Assembly: GCA_963795195.1 (NCBI GenBank)
Contig: CAWCGU010000006.1
Span: forward strand, 2,914,001 to 2,978,000
Length of the DNA: 64,000 nt
Direction of reading: 5' to 3'
From: CAWCGU01 sp963795195
Lineage (GTDB): Bacteria; Actinomycetota; Thermoleophilia; Solirubrobacterales; 70-9
Under the pieces are notes generated by a model. It was not told the DNA's origin. It saw only the letters and a list, made by a program, of their open reading frames with translations, and searched no databases. Below, one piece after another: positions 46,803 through 55,362 of this stretch. Made by a program: the position numbers and the translations under genes. Each line of letters starts with the position of its first letter. The stretch's first letter is position 1.

Positions 46803-48058
46803 ATGAGTCTCGCCGACCTCGTCCCGACCGTTCTGGCCGCTCAAGCTGATCCGCCCGCCGGCGGTGCGGCGATCTGGGAGGTAGTCGTGGCGACCCTGAT
46901 GGGCGGCCTGATGACCGCCGCCGTGGTCGTGCCGATCATCGGCTACCGTTCCGGCCGCTTCGACGTCCTCGGCCGGCTCGCCGCCTTCTCCGGGCGCGTG
47001 ACCGGCATGCCGGGCTGGGCGGCGCTGCCGCTGGCGATCCAGGGCGGCTCGCTGATCATCGCCGTTTTCGGCATGTACTGGGACATCTCCCTGCACATCG
47101 ACGAGGGCCGCGACGCCGGCCCGCTCGCCGACCCGGCGCACTACTTCATCCTGGTCGGCCTCTTCGGCGTGATGGCCTCGGGGATCCTGGCGATGGCGCT
47201 GCCGCGAGCATCCGACCAAGTCGTCCGTAAAGCTCTGGCGATGGGCTGCGGATGCGCCGGTCGGCGGCGATCGTGATGGCGGCCTGCGGCGCGCTCACGC
47301 CTCGCGGCCTTCCCGCTCGACGACGTCTGGCACCGCATCTTCGGCCGGACGTGACGCTCTGGTCGCCGACGCACCTGATGCTGATCACGGGCGCATCGCT
47401 GTCGACCTTCGGCGGCGCTCGCGCTCTACCGCGAGTCGCTCGAGGAGGCCGGGGCGAGGACGCCCCCGAAACGGCCGGGATCTCGTTCGCCCGCGCCGGC
47501 TGGCTGCTGGCGCCGCTGACCGGGGCGATGCTGATCGGGCTCAACACCTTCCTGGCGGAGTTCGACTTCGCCGTTCCGCAGTTCCGGCTCGACATGCACG
47601 CCGATCGGGATCGCGCTCGCCGCCGGCGTCGCGCTGGTCTCGGCACGCCTGGTCATCGGCCCGTACGGCGCGCTGGCGACGGTCGCCTTCTTCCTGCTCA
47701 TGCGCGGGGACCTCTTCGTCACGGTCGGCCCGATCCTCGGGCGGGACCGAGCCGCACTTCTCCGCTCTACCTGGTGGAAGCGGCGCTGGTCGAGCTGGCC
47801 GCCGCTGGCCTTCGACAGCCGCGGCGCCCGATCGACGACGAGACCGGTGACGGTTCGGCGTGGTCTGCGGCGTGCGGATCGGGACCGTGGGCATAGCGGC
47901 GGAGTGGGGGTGGTCGCACGTCTGGATGGTCCACCCCCTGGACCGCGAGCATGTTCCCCGAGGCCTGGCTGATGGCGCTGGCCATCGCCGTCGGCCACGG
48001 TGCTGGTGGCGTCATCGGCCGGGCTTTGACCTGGAGCGCGCCTGCCCGCCGACGCTAG
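46803..48058 (+). CDS. Multi-pass membrane protein of unknown function (frame breaks)
   Basis: ATG 46803 (MSLADLVPTVLAAQ). Hydrophobic helices are seen at WEVVVATLMGGLMTAAVVVP, LPLAIQGGSLIIAVFGMYWD, YFILVGLFGVMASGILAMAL, then (after breaks) LMLITGASLSTFGALAL, WLLAPLTGAMLIGLNTFLAE, IGIALAAGVALVSARLVIG, LATVAFFLLMRGDLF, YLVEAALVELAA, FGVVCG-IGTVGIAAEWGWS and EAWLMALAIAV, ending near TAG 48056-48058. Conserved-looking charged residues sit between helices (WDISLHIDEGRD, DDVWHRIFGRDVTLWSPTHL). I recognise no named family. Breaks near 47210, 47275, 47420, 47605, 47745, 47830, 47860 and 47950. Confidence 0.65.
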
Positions 48059-48095
48059 TGCGAACGAGTCGCCGGCCCATCCCGGGGCAGCCGGT

Positions 48096-48605
48096 TTGAT
48101 CCTCCCCGACGTGCTCGGCCCCGGCCTTCGGGTCGTGTTCTGCGGAACCGCGGCGAGCGCCGTTTCCGCGCGGGTAGGGGCGTACTCTACGCCGGCCCCG
48201 GCAACCACTTCTGGCCGACGCTGCATGAGATCGGCCTGAGGCGAGGCGGCTCGAGCCGCTGGTTTCCGGGAGGTGCTGCAGTGGGGGGATCGGGCTGACC
48301 GACGTTTGCAAGACGAGGAGTGAGGGGTCAGACCGGGAGATCGGCAGCGGCGGTTTTGATGTTCCCGGCTTGATCGAGAAGCTCGAGGAGCATCAGCCCG
48401 GCCTGGATCGCCTTCACCAGCAAGCGCGCCGCGAGCGAAGCGCTCGGCCACCGGACTGAATACGGCGAGCAGCCGGAGCCGTTCGCCGGGGCGAAGGTCC
48501 ACGTCCTGCCGTTCACCCTCGGGCAGAGCGCGGGGCTTCTGGGATCCGGCTCAGTGGCAGCGGCTGGCCGACTCCCTGTCGCCCGTTGCCGGGCGGCGCC
48601 GCTGA
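48096..48605 (+). CDS. mug: G/U mismatch-specific uracil-DNA glycosylase Mug (frame breaks)
   Basis: A TTG at 48096 gives MILPDVLGPGLRVVFCGTAA, the typical Mug start. It continues with YAGPGNHFWPTLHEIGL (the G-N-x-F-W catalytic-pocket segment with the key Asn), GIGLTDV, GFDVPGLIEKLEEHQPA, a central KRAASEALG, PEPFAGAKVHVLP-(S)TSG and GFWDPAQWQRLADSLSP. About 170 codons, normal length. The enzyme removes uracil or related bases from mismatches for base-excision repair. Breaks near 48190, 48235, 48260, 48310, 48400, 48420 and 48520 make it unreadable in any one frame, so it would be missed by automatic calling. TGA 48603-48605. Confidence 0.8.
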
Positions 48606-48670
48606 GACGTGGGTCATCTACGCCCGCATGCCAGCCGTCAGGTCACGCAGGTCAGGATTACGATCCACCG

Positions 48671-49119
48671 GTGGCCGTAGACGTCGAAACCGAAGTTGTG
48701 ATCGCCCGTCCACGGGCTGATGTCGCGGCCTTTGCGATTGAGCCCGACAACGCCACCGAGTGGTACGCCAACATCAGGTCGGTCGCTTGGGAGACCGAGC
48801 GGCCGCTGACCGTCGGCTCGCGCTTCGCGTTCGTGGCGCAGTTTCTGGGCCGCAGACTCGAATACACCTACGAGGTCCGCGAGTTGGTACCCGGCGAGCG
48901 CTTCGTGATGAGCACCTCCCAGGGTCCCTTCCCGATGGAAACGACCTACGCATTCGCCGACGCGGACGGCGGCACCCGGATGACGCTGCGCAACCGCGGC
49001 GAGCCTTCCGGCTTCTCCAAGGTCGGCGCGCCGATGATGTCGGCGGCGATGCAGGCGGGCGAATCCGCGCGGACCTGGCACGGATCAGGGAGATTCTGCA
49101 GACGGGCGCCGGCGGCTGA
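48671..49119 (+). CDS. SRPBCC-family (START/Bet v1-like) protein
   Basis: A GTG at 48671 gives MAVDVETEVVIARPRADVAA, the typical first strand and motif of polyketide_cyc-type SRPBCC proteins. NATEWYANIRSVAWETERPL, GSRFAFVAQFLGRRLEYTYE, MSTSQGPFPMETTYAFADAD, GGTRMTLRNRGEPSGFSKVG and a C-terminal helix ending REILQTGAGG follow, with TGA 49117-49119. About 149 codons. These domains bind hydrophobic ligands; many are small-molecule cyclases or stress proteins, and no specific function can be assigned. One break near 49065-49085 links the last helix. Confidence 0.8.
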
Positions 49120-49178
49120 TCAGCGCGGGGTAGGCCGCCGTCCCTGGTTCGGGCGGCCCACGGGGCGTGAGCGCCCCA

Positions 49179-49236
49179 CCGGCGAACGATGGCCGGCTGG
49201 TCCAACCCCCCTGGCCGAGGAGCCATCGTTCGCCGG
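49179..49236. terminator. Bidirectional terminator between convergent genes
   Basis: A perfect 15-base inverted repeat CCGGCGAACGATGGC (49179-49193) / GCCATCGTTCGCCGG (49222-49236) with a 28-base loop. It lies between the stops of the SRPBCC gene (plus) and the zinc-finger gene (minus). Confidence 0.7.
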
Positions 49237-49254
49237 CTCGCCACCACGCCGGCC

Positions 49255-49780
49255 TCAGCCGGGCAGAGGCCTTGTCGCCACTCCCCTGACGCCGTGCTCG
49301 GCGTAGGAGTGCTCGTCCACCTGGCCCTCGCGGTTGAAGCCCTGACCGCAGACGCCGCATAGCCAGGCGTGCCGGGTCGCCGGCGTGCGTGGAGAACCCT
49401 GATGGGGCGGCGGGCGGCGGCGGTACCGGCGGGGGCGGCGGGGGCGACCGGCGCCCTTCGGTAGCGGCCCGCCCAGCGGGGTTCCACTGGTCGACGATCG
49501 GGACGCCCGGTCGGAAGCGGGATCTCGCCGCCCGGCGATTCGTAGCGCTCACGCGCCTCGCGCATCTCCTGCGGCCCGTAGTTGCGCTTAGCCCACCACG
49601 AGTCCGGCTTGGCGATGCGGATCGCGCCGACGATCGCGAACGGGAAGGTGAAGTAGAGGAAGAACGTCGCCGCGGCGAGTCTCCACTTGCCCTTCATCGC
49701 GCAGACGATCGGGGGATCAGCCAGCCGGCGATGAAGATGATCGCAAATATCGCGACCCCCACCACCTCGTCTGCGTTCAC
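49255..49780 (-). CDS. Small membrane protein with C-terminal zinc finger (frame breaks)
   Basis: A GTG at 49780 overlaps the stop of the upstream oxidoreductase (GTGA). Two hydrophobic segments (VVGVAIFAIIFIAGWLIP; AAATFFLYFTFPFAIVGAIR), a basic linker, a Pro-rich/Gly-rich region (49390-49470) and a C-terminal finger follow: AWLCGVCGQGFNREGQVDEH, then SYAEHGVRG. CxxC plus HxxxxH is a C2H2-type zinc site, unusual on a bacterial membrane protein. Breaks near 49705, 49510 and 49385. No named family; the coupling to the oxidoreductase suggests a related role. Confidence 0.6.
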
Positions 49781-51622
49781 GAGGGGAAGGCTAGCGCTGC
49801 GGCAGAGGGGAAGGGCCTGGCCGCGAGGACTTTCCTAAAGGGGACAGACCCCTTTAGGAAAGGGCTGGATCCTTTGCTGGGGGCAGAAGCGGCGGCCTTG
49901 CGGCGCCAGGGCCGCCGCGAGCGCTTGCGGTCCTTGAGGATCCGCTTGGCGGCGTTGTGCCCCGCCGCCGCCATCACGCCGCCGCCGGGATGGGTGCCGG
50001 CGCCGCACAGATAGAGGCCGTCGACCGGCGTCGCGTACTGGGCGAGCATGGGGGAGGGGCGCATGAAGGCCATCTGGTCGAGGCCCTGTTCCCCCTGGAA
50101 GATCGAGCCGCCCGTGAGGCCGAAGATGCGCTCGAGGTCGGGCGGCGCCAGCACCTCGCGCTCGACGATCGCGCCGGGGACGTTGGGCGCGTAGCGGGCG
50201 AGGTGGTCGACGCAGGCGTCGGCGTAGCGCTCGCGGGCGTCGCCGGCCCAGGCCTCGTCGCCGGGCGGGCCGTACTGCGTGAACATCGTCATCACCCAGC
50301 GGTCGTCGTCGGTCAGGCTGGAGTCGATCGCGGAGGGCAGCTCGGCCTCGACGTAGGGGTTGGCCGCTGGGCGGCCGGCGAGCGCGTCCTGCCAGGCGGC
50401 CTCGAGGTAGTCGATCGAGGGGCAGAGGTTGACGCCGGTGCGCTCGAGCAGCTGCTGCTCGTCAGCGCAGACGCCCTCGTAGCGCGGTGCCTCGCTGAGC
50501 ACCATGTTGATCTTCACCGAGGCGCCGCGTGTCCGGTAGCGGCGCATGTCGTCGGCGACCTCGTTGGGGAAGTTCTCGGCGCCGGCCAGGTCGAGGATCG
50601 TGGTCTTCGGATGCGCGCCGGAGGCGACGATCGGCGCGCGCAGCTCGCTGCCGTCGGCGAGCGTCACGCCGCTCACCCTTCCCGCCGTGACGTCGATCGC
50701 GGCGACCTCGGCGTCGGTGCGGATCTCGGCGCCGGCGGCTTCGGCCGAGCGCGCGATCGCCTGGCTGATCGCGCCCATGCCGCCGATCACCTGGCCCCAG
50801 CCGCCCGAGATCCCGTCGAGCTCGCCGAGCGCGTGGTGCAGAAGGTTGTAGGCGGTGCCGGGGGTGCGCGGCCCGGCCCAGACGCCGACGACGCCGGTCG
50901 AGGCGATCGAGCCCTTGATGCCGTCGTGCTCGAACCAGTCGTCGAGCATGTCGCCGACCGACATCGTGAAGATCCGAACGAGCTCGTGGATGTCGCGGCG
51001 GGAGAGCCCCGCGGCGCGCCCGCCTCGCGAAGCAGCGCGACCAGGTCGCCGGGGTTCTTCGAGCCGAGCGCCGGTGGCTCGCGCAGCATCATCGGCGCCA
51101 GGAAGTCGGCGCCGCGATCGAGCCGGTCCTCGAAGGCGGCGTAGACGTCGGCGTCGTGGGCTTGGAGAAGGGGGCAATCGAGTCCTGCGTCTTGGCGGCC
51201 TCGTTGTGGAAGAAGATCGGCCCCTTCTCGGTCAGCGCGGCGTAGGCGGGATCGAGCGGCACGGCCTTGTAGCCGAAGTCGTGCAGCCGCAGGTCGGAGA
51301 CGACCTTCGGCTGCAGCATCGAGACGACGTAGGAGGCGCGCGAGATCCGGGCTCCCGGCCAGACCTCCTCGGTGACGCAGGCGCCGCCGAGGATCGGGCG
51401 GCGCTCGAGCACGACCACCTGGAGCCCCGAGTGGGCGAGGTAGGCGGCGGTCGTCAGGCCGTTGTGGCCGCCGCCGACGACGATCGCGTCATAGGAGCGG
51501 TTCGGCCCAATCGCGGGCGCCTTCCCCGGTCCACCCGCCGAGGCGTCGGCAGAGCCCCCGTTCGTGCCTGAGTCGTGCGTGCGTGTAGGCGTGGAGGCCT
51601 CGATGGCCCCAAAGTACCACAA
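49777..51622 (-). CDS. FAD-dependent oxidoreductase, phytoene dehydrogenase/carotenoid isomerase-like (two frame breaks)
   Basis: About 600 codons. The N-terminal dinucleotide-binding motif YDAIVVGGGHNGLTTAAYLA continues into VVVLERRPILGGACVTEEVW. After breaks near 51150 and 51020 come FTMSVGDMLDDWFEHDGIKG, GGMGAISQAIARSAEAAGAE, GRVSGVTLADGSELRAPIVA and the C-terminal FAD site GLYLCGAGTHPGGGVMAAAG. This is the CrtI-like amine-oxidase superfamily. The start is uncertain: the frame is open past a promoter element at 51630-51645, and a TTG at 51622 is the first candidate. The last ~30 residues (GSSPFLKGSVPFRK) come from a palindromic repeat. It shares the GGGHNGL motif with the homologue at 62881. 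Confidence 0.85.
49834..49860. repeat. Palindromic dispersed repeat, copy 2 (in an oxidoreductase 3' end)
   Basis: TCCTAAAGGGGACAGACCC followed by CTTTAGGA is a near-perfect palindrome. It is the same element as at 59252-59277 with one change (GTC to GAC). It lies within the coding 3' end and is translated on the minus strand as FLKGSVPFRK. Confidence 0.8.
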
Positions 51623-51629
51623 CGTGCAA

Positions 51630-51645
51630 TTAACTACAAGGTCAA
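51630..51645 (-). promoter_or_regulatory. Shared promoter/operator element, copy 1 (oxidoreductase gene)
   Basis: TTAACTACAAGGTCAA on the plus strand; on the minus strand it reads TTGACCTTGTAGTTAA. It differs by one base from the elements at 60585-60600 and 61679-61694. The TTGACC is at -35 position for the oxidoreductase gene, but the hexamer 17 bases on (TTGTGG) is a poor -10. Confidence 0.6.
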
Positions 51646-51753
51646 CCCCACACCACACAAAACCAACGCGCAACGTCCAGGAGTCCACCCCCTTGACGGG
51701 TTCCGGGACGTTCCGCGTGCTTGCGGGTTTGGGGACGCTGCGTGTGGGGCGGG

Positions 51754-52158
51754 CTATTCGGGGATGCCGGCCGCCTCGAAGGCCGCGGCGCGGTCCTCGC
51801 CGAGGTAGGCGAGCTCGGCCGGCTCGCCCTCGCGGAAGGTCCAGAGGTTGCCGACCACGACGGAGACGTCGATGCCGCTGACCTTGCCGGTGCCCGAGAA
51901 GCGCATGAAGGCGAGCAACTTGTCGCCGGCGCTGTGCATTTCGACCGGCTCCCAGGAGGGCCAGGTCGTCCACTCTCGTTTCAGCTCGCCGCGCTCGAAG
52001 GCCGCACGGAACTGATCGCGGCCGCGCAGCACGAACCCGTCCAGCAGCCGGCGGGAGAAGTCGACGACGAAGTCCTCTGCGACCAGGTCTGCGGCAGCAG
52101 CGTCCCCTTGGGTGAACAGCACATACAGCCGTTTGATGAGTTCTTCGCGCTCCTGCAT
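51754..52158 (-). CDS. SnoaL-like (NTF2-fold) protein
   Basis: 134 codons, no break. MQEREELIKRLYVLFTQGDA begins the NTF2-like helix. VAEDFVVDFSRRLLDGFVLR, GRDQFRAAFERGEL, AGDKLLAFMRFSGTGKVSGI and VVVGNLWTFREGEPAELAYL give the helix-then-beta-sheet pattern of SnoaL/NTF2-like proteins, with the usual aromatic/charged pocket positions. Members act as cyclases, isomerases, dehydratases or ligand binders; no specific function can be assigned. A second SnoaL-like gene lies 21 bases upstream on the same strand, so they are probably cotranscribed. Confidence 0.8.
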   Translation of the reverse strand: MQEREELIKRLYVLFTQGDAAAADLVAEDFVVDFSRRLLDGFVLRGRDQFRAAFERGELKREWTTWPSWEPVEMHSAGDKLLAFMRFSGTGKVSGIDVSVVVGNLWTFREGEPAELAYLGEDRAAAFEAAGIPE

Positions 52159-52179
52159 CGCCGAACCAGTATTGCCTGA

Positions 52180-52575
52180 TCAGCTGAGCCCGGCGACTTC
52201 GAGCGCTTCCTCGGCGGTGCGTAGGCCCTGCACCCGGAACAGCTTGCCGTCGCGGAACGAGTAGACAGCCGCCCAGGTCAGGTCGAACGGCGGTCCGCCG
52301 CTCTTCGACCTGCCGCTGGCGCGCAGGCTGGTCACCAGGTCGTGGTCGTTGTAGGCCAGCACGTCGACCAGCTCGAAGCGAAAATCGTCGAAGGGCTCGC
52401 TCATGTCGGTCAGCCAGGCGATCACTCCCTCGACGCCGTGGTAGGGGCGCGTCAGCGGGAACGTGTCGAAGTTGATCAGCTCGACCGACGGGTCGAAGAG
52501 ATCGAAGTCCGGCACGCCCGTGCGCTCGAAGCGCTCGAACCCGAGCTTCAGCCTGGCGACGTTGTCCTCAGACAT
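52180..52575 (-). CDS. SnoaL-like (NTF2-fold) protein
   Basis: 131 codons from ATG 52575. MSEDNVARLKLGFERFERTG, DPSVELINFDTFPLTRPYHG, VIAWLTDMSEPFDDFRFELV, HDLVTSLRASGRSKSGGPPF and WAAVYSFRDGKLFRVQGLRT are typical NTF2-like strands, including the WxxVYxFRDGKI-type strand. It is a paralogue of the gene just downstream. Its start is 64 bases from the divergent beta-lactamase-fold gene, which must hold both promoters. No break. Confidence 0.85.
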   Translation of the reverse strand: MSEDNVARLKLGFERFERTGVPDFDLFDPSVELINFDTFPLTRPYHGVEGVIAWLTDMSEPFDDFRFELVDVLAYNDHDLVTSLRASGRSKSGGPPFDLTWAAVYSFRDGKLFRVQGLRTAEEALEVAGLS

Positions 52576-52638
52576 CGCCCGGATTATCCCGCAAGAGCGT
52601 GGCTGCGTCATCGCCTCGTTCGCGTTAAGTTTCCCGCC

Positions 52639-53859
52639 ATGCGGGCCGGGAGGGTGCAAGTAGTTGCTGTCGCGGTGGCGGTCGCCGCCGCCGCCTGTCT
52701 GATGCCCGCCGCGGCGGCGGCCGGGACATCCGGCGCAGGCGCCTGCCCCAGCGGCCAGATCCCCACGTCGGCAGGCTGCACCACCTTCGCCGACGCGCGC
52801 CGCGGCGTCGAGTCCGTCATCGATCAGACGATCGAGGAGAACGATCTTCGTGCCGCCATCGTGCGGATCGACATCGGCAATCGCACGCTCACACGGGTCG
52901 CGCGCGGAGAATCGATGGCCGGGGAGCCGGCCAACGTGCGCATGCACTTCCGCATCGGCTCGATCGCGATTCCCTTCCTGATCGACCTGCTGCTGCAGCT
53001 CGACGAGGCGGGGCGGCTCTCGCTCGACGACCCCATCTCCGAGTGGTATCCGGACTACCCGAACGCCGATCAGGTGACCTTGAGGATGCTCGCCTCGGCG
53101 ACCTCCGGCTATCCGGACTGGATCCAGGAGAACCAGGAATTCCTCGACGAGCTCTACGCCAATCCGTTCCGCCAGTGGACCTCGCAGGAGCTGCTCGACA
53201 TCGCCCTCGCACGCGAGCTCATCTGCGACCCGGGCACCTGTTTTCACTATGCCCACACCGGGTTCATCATCATCAGCAGGGTCATCCACGAGGTCACCGG
53301 CGCTCAGACGGCGACGCTGCTGCGGCGGCGGATTCTGGAACCGCTCGAACTGACTCAGACGAATATTTCGGCACTGCCTGCGCTACCGAACCCGGTGCTT
53401 CATTCCTACACCGCCGAGCGCGGCTTCTACGAGGACGCGACCTTCTGGAGCCCGTCCTGGGGGATAGCGAAGAGCACGCTGATGTCATCGACCATCGGCA
53501 ACGTGGTCAAGGCTGCCAAGGCGTTCGGCACGGGGGCGCTGATCTCACCGGCGTCGGCCCGCGAGCGCCTTTCGCCGGACCTGACGTCGAACTTCGCCCC
53601 CTTCAATGCCTTCGGCGGGAACTTCTACTACGGCCTCGGCGTCCTGGTCGACCACACCTGGCAGTTCCAGAACCCTGAGCAGAACGGCTACACGGCGATC
53701 ATGGCCTACTTCCCCTCCCGCCGGATCTCGCTCGCGATCGCGGCCACCAAGGGTCTGAGCGCGGCGCAGACCTCGAACAACTACAGCGAGATCCTCTGGT
53801 CTGAGATCACCAGCTACCTGACCCCGGACAACGCGGTTTCCATCGGCCACTCCCGATGA
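52639..53859 (+). CDS. Secreted beta-lactamase-fold (class C/serine hydrolase) protein with altered catalytic motifs
   Basis: 406 codons from ATG 52639, with a signal peptide (VAVAVAVAAAACLMPAAAAA). The fold is clear: MHFRIGSIAIPFLIDLLLQL, EAGRLSLDDPISEWYPDYPN, VTLRMLASATSGYPDW, FHYAHTGFIIISRVIHEVTG, FYYGLGVLVDHTWQF and GYTAIMAYFPSRRISLAIAA. In active members the first motif is SxxK (SITK); here it is S-I-A-I, so the general-base Lys is absent. The second motif YxN is Y-A-H, and the third HxG region is H-T-W. The reading frame is intact and the flanking sequence well conserved, so this is probably a pseudoenzyme or ligand-binding protein rather than sequence error. Confidence 0.85.
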   Translation: MRAGRVQVVAVAVAVAAAACLMPAAAAAGTSGAGACPSGQIPTSAGCTTFADARRGVESVIDQTIEENDLRAAIVRIDIGNRTLTRVARGESMAGEPANVRMHFRIGSIAIPFLIDLLLQLDEAGRLSLDDPISEWYPDYPNADQVTLRMLASATSGYPDWIQENQEFLDELYANPFRQWTSQELLDIALARELICDPGTCFHYAHTGFIIISRVIHEVTGAQTATLLRRRILEPLELTQTNISALPALPNPVLHSYTAERGFYEDATFWSPSWGIAKSTLMSSTIGNVVKAAKAFGTGALISPASARERLSPDLTSNFAPFNAFGGNFYYGLGVLVDHTWQFQNPEQNGYTAIMAYFPSRRISLAIAATKGLSAAQTSNNYSEILWSEITSYLTPDNAVSIGHSR

Positions 53860-53914
53860 TCCGTTCTCCGAGCAGCAGAACCGCTAGACGGTCATCCGGC
53901 TAGCTCGCGAGCAC

Positions 53915-53944
53915 CCCGGTGACCGCGTTTGCCGGGTCACCGGG
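53915..53944. terminator. Bidirectional terminator hairpin
   Basis: A perfect 10-base stem CCCGGTGACC / GGTCACCGGG with a 10-base loop, lying between the stops of the beta-lactamase-fold gene (plus) and the VOC gene (minus). Confidence 0.75.
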
Positions 53945-53970
53945 ACGCTCGGCGGCTGGGGACGCCTCGC

Positions 53971-54372
53971 TCAGTCCCGCTTGACGATGCAGAGGTTGTT
54001 GCCGTCGGGGTCGCGCAGCCAGAACATCGGCGGCACCGGCTCGCCCATCTCGGAGACCTCGTCGTCGACGTCGACTCCGGCGGCCTTCAGCGCGGCGTGG
54101 TCGGCGTGGACGTCGGAGCTCGAAAGGAAAATGTGGGTTTCGACGCCGACTGGGTCGCCGGGACGCGGCGGGAACAGCGCGATCGTCGTCTCCGTGCCGG
54201 GGTGGCCGACCTCGATCCAGCGCATCCCGGACGGGTCGCCCATCGGGATGTCGTCGCGCAGCTCGCAGCCGAGGTGATCGGTGTAGAAGGCCAGCGCGCG
54301 GTCCTGGTCGGTGACCGGAACGACGATGGTGCCGATCTGGGTGAGGTTGGTCTTGGTGGTGGTCTCAGGCAT
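53971..54372 (-). CDS. VOC-family (glyoxalase/bleomycin-resistance-like) protein
   Basis: 133 codons from ATG 54372. The first beta-alpha-beta unit reads IGTIVVPVTDQDRALAFYTD then HLGCELRDDI, followed by RWIEVGHPGTETTIALFPPR, VETHIFLSSSDVHADHAALK, and MFWLRDPDGNNLCIVKRD with the acidic metal-ligand-type FxDPDGN end. VOC proteins use one divalent metal for isomerase, lyase or dioxygenase chemistry, or bind drugs. Short length means one VOC unit, so it should dimerise. It lies downstream of the ArsR-SRPBCC pair on the same strand with a 130-base gap. Confidence 0.88.
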   Translation of the reverse strand: MPETTTKTNLTQIGTIVVPVTDQDRALAFYTDHLGCELRDDIPMGDPSGMRWIEVGHPGTETTIALFPPRPGDPVGVETHIFLSSSDVHADHAALKAAGVDVDDEVSEMGEPVPPMFWLRDPDGNNLCIVKRD

Positions 54373-54502
54373 TTGCGTCCTCCTGTTTGGGTGCGTTGTG
54401 GGTGTCTGGTCTATGGACCGGGAGGGCGCACGAAACTCATCGCAGCGATCGCCGAACGTCAGGGAGGCACCCCTATACCGATACCTGAGAGACCTGCGGC
54501 GC

Positions 54503-54964
54503 TCAGGGGCTGAGGACCTTTGCGAGGCTGTCGAGTGCCGAGGTCCAACCGGCTTCGGCATGGCTGCGCCCGGCGGGGTAGGGGCCGTCGCTCATCGTCA
54601 TCCGGGTCTTCCCGCCGTGGTCGTGGAACTCGAGGCGCAGCACCGTCGGCTCGTGCATGCCGACCTGAGGCATCGGGTCCGAGCGCATCACGATCAGCTC
54701 GGGCTCGACCAGCTCGAGGATGTCGTAGCCGATCGAGAACTCGTGGCCACCATCGCGCTGCACCATCGTCAACTCGAACCGCCCGCCGACACGGGCGTCG
54801 ATGTTGATCCGCTCGCGGGGTGCGTCGGCGTGCTCGGGCCCATACCACGCGGCAACCTGGTCGGGCTCGATCCAGGCGCGGTAGACCTGCTCGCGGGGCG
54901 CTTCGAAGATCCGGGTGATCAGGACCGTCAGGTCCTCGGTCGCGGCTGGGGTCGCGTCATTCAT
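54503..54964 (-). CDS. SRPBCC (AHSA1-type) protein
   Basis: 153 codons. LTVLITRIFEAPREQVYRAW, IEPDQVAAWYGPEHADAPRE, DARVGGRFELTMVQRDGGHE, EFHDHGGKTRMTMSDGPYPA and a C-terminal GWTSALDSLAKVL helix are the AHSA1/Aha1-C-like pattern. The ATG at 54964 overlaps the ArsR stop by 8 bases, so expression is coupled. ArsR-AHSA1 pairs are common in actinobacteria and the AHSA1 partner is usually the target of that repressor; ligand unknown. Confidence 0.9.
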   Translation of the reverse strand: MNDATPAATEDLTVLITRIFEAPREQVYRAWIEPDQVAAWYGPEHADAPRERINIDARVGGRFELTMVQRDGGHEFSIGYDILELVEPELIVMRSDPMPQVGMHEPTVLRLEFHDHGGKTRMTMSDGPYPAGRSHAEAGWTSALDSLAKVLSP

Positions 54965-55289
54965 CGTCTTCTCCTTTGGCGCGCAGATGCGCGTCGAGTC
55001 GGTCCATTCGGGTCTCCCACGTCTGCTTGCGCGACTGCATCCACTCGACGGCGTCGTCGAGCGGCCTGGCACGCATGCGGCTTGGCCGCCACTGCGCGTC
55101 CCGGCTGCGAACGATCAATCCCGCGCGCTCGAGTGTCTTCAGGTGGCGCGAGATCGCCGGCAAGCTCATCGGGAACGGTTCGGCGAGTTGGCTCACCGTC
55201 GCCTCGCCCTCGGCGAGCCGGCTGAGGATCGAGCGGCGCGTCGGATCGGCGAGGGCGGCGAAGGTCAGGCTGAGTTGGTCTGTGGGCAT
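54957..55289 (-). CDS. ArsR-family transcriptional regulator
   Basis: 110 codons from ATG 55289. The winged-helix DNA-binding domain is clear: LSLTFAALADPTRRSILSRL, GEATVSQLAEPFPMSLPAIS and RHLKTLERAGLIVRSRDAQW, then a C-terminal helix MQSRKQTWETRMDRLDAHLR. No metal-binding Cys pair is seen, so it is of the non-metal ArsR type paired with SRPBCC partners. It probably represses its own operon through the 22-base palindrome just upstream. Confidence 0.93.
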   Translation of the reverse strand: MPTDQLSLTFAALADPTRRSILSRLAEGEATVSQLAEPFPMSLPAISRHLKTLERAGLIVRSRDAQWRPSRMRARPLDDAVEWMQSRKQTWETRMDRLDAHLRAKGEDDE

Positions 55290-55294
55290 ATAAC

Positions 55295-55322
55295 GGATGA
55301 GTTAATTAACGCATCCATTAAA
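55295..55322 (-). promoter_or_regulatory. ArsR operator palindrome and -10 box
   Basis: GGATG-N-GTTAATTAAC-N-CATCC (55295-55316) is a 22-base palindrome with one mismatched pair, AT-rich in a GC-rich genome. It begins 6 bases upstream of the arsR ATG. TTTAAT (minus strand, 55317-55322) directly upstream could be the -10, so a bound repressor would cover the transcription start. Confidence 0.75.
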
Positions 55323-55362
55323 TACCATCTGGCGGCGGAATGCAAACGAGGCGAACGCAAAG

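Noticed and set aside
48320..48345. GGGGTCAGACC in mug as a fifth copy of the palindromic repeat
   Set aside because: Only the short core matches, the flanks do not, and the bases encode the normal Mug segment between RS and DVP.
49957..51144. 395-codon plus-strand frame opposite the flavin oxidoreductase
   Set aside because: Antisense shadow; the minus strand carries the FAD motifs and family sequence.
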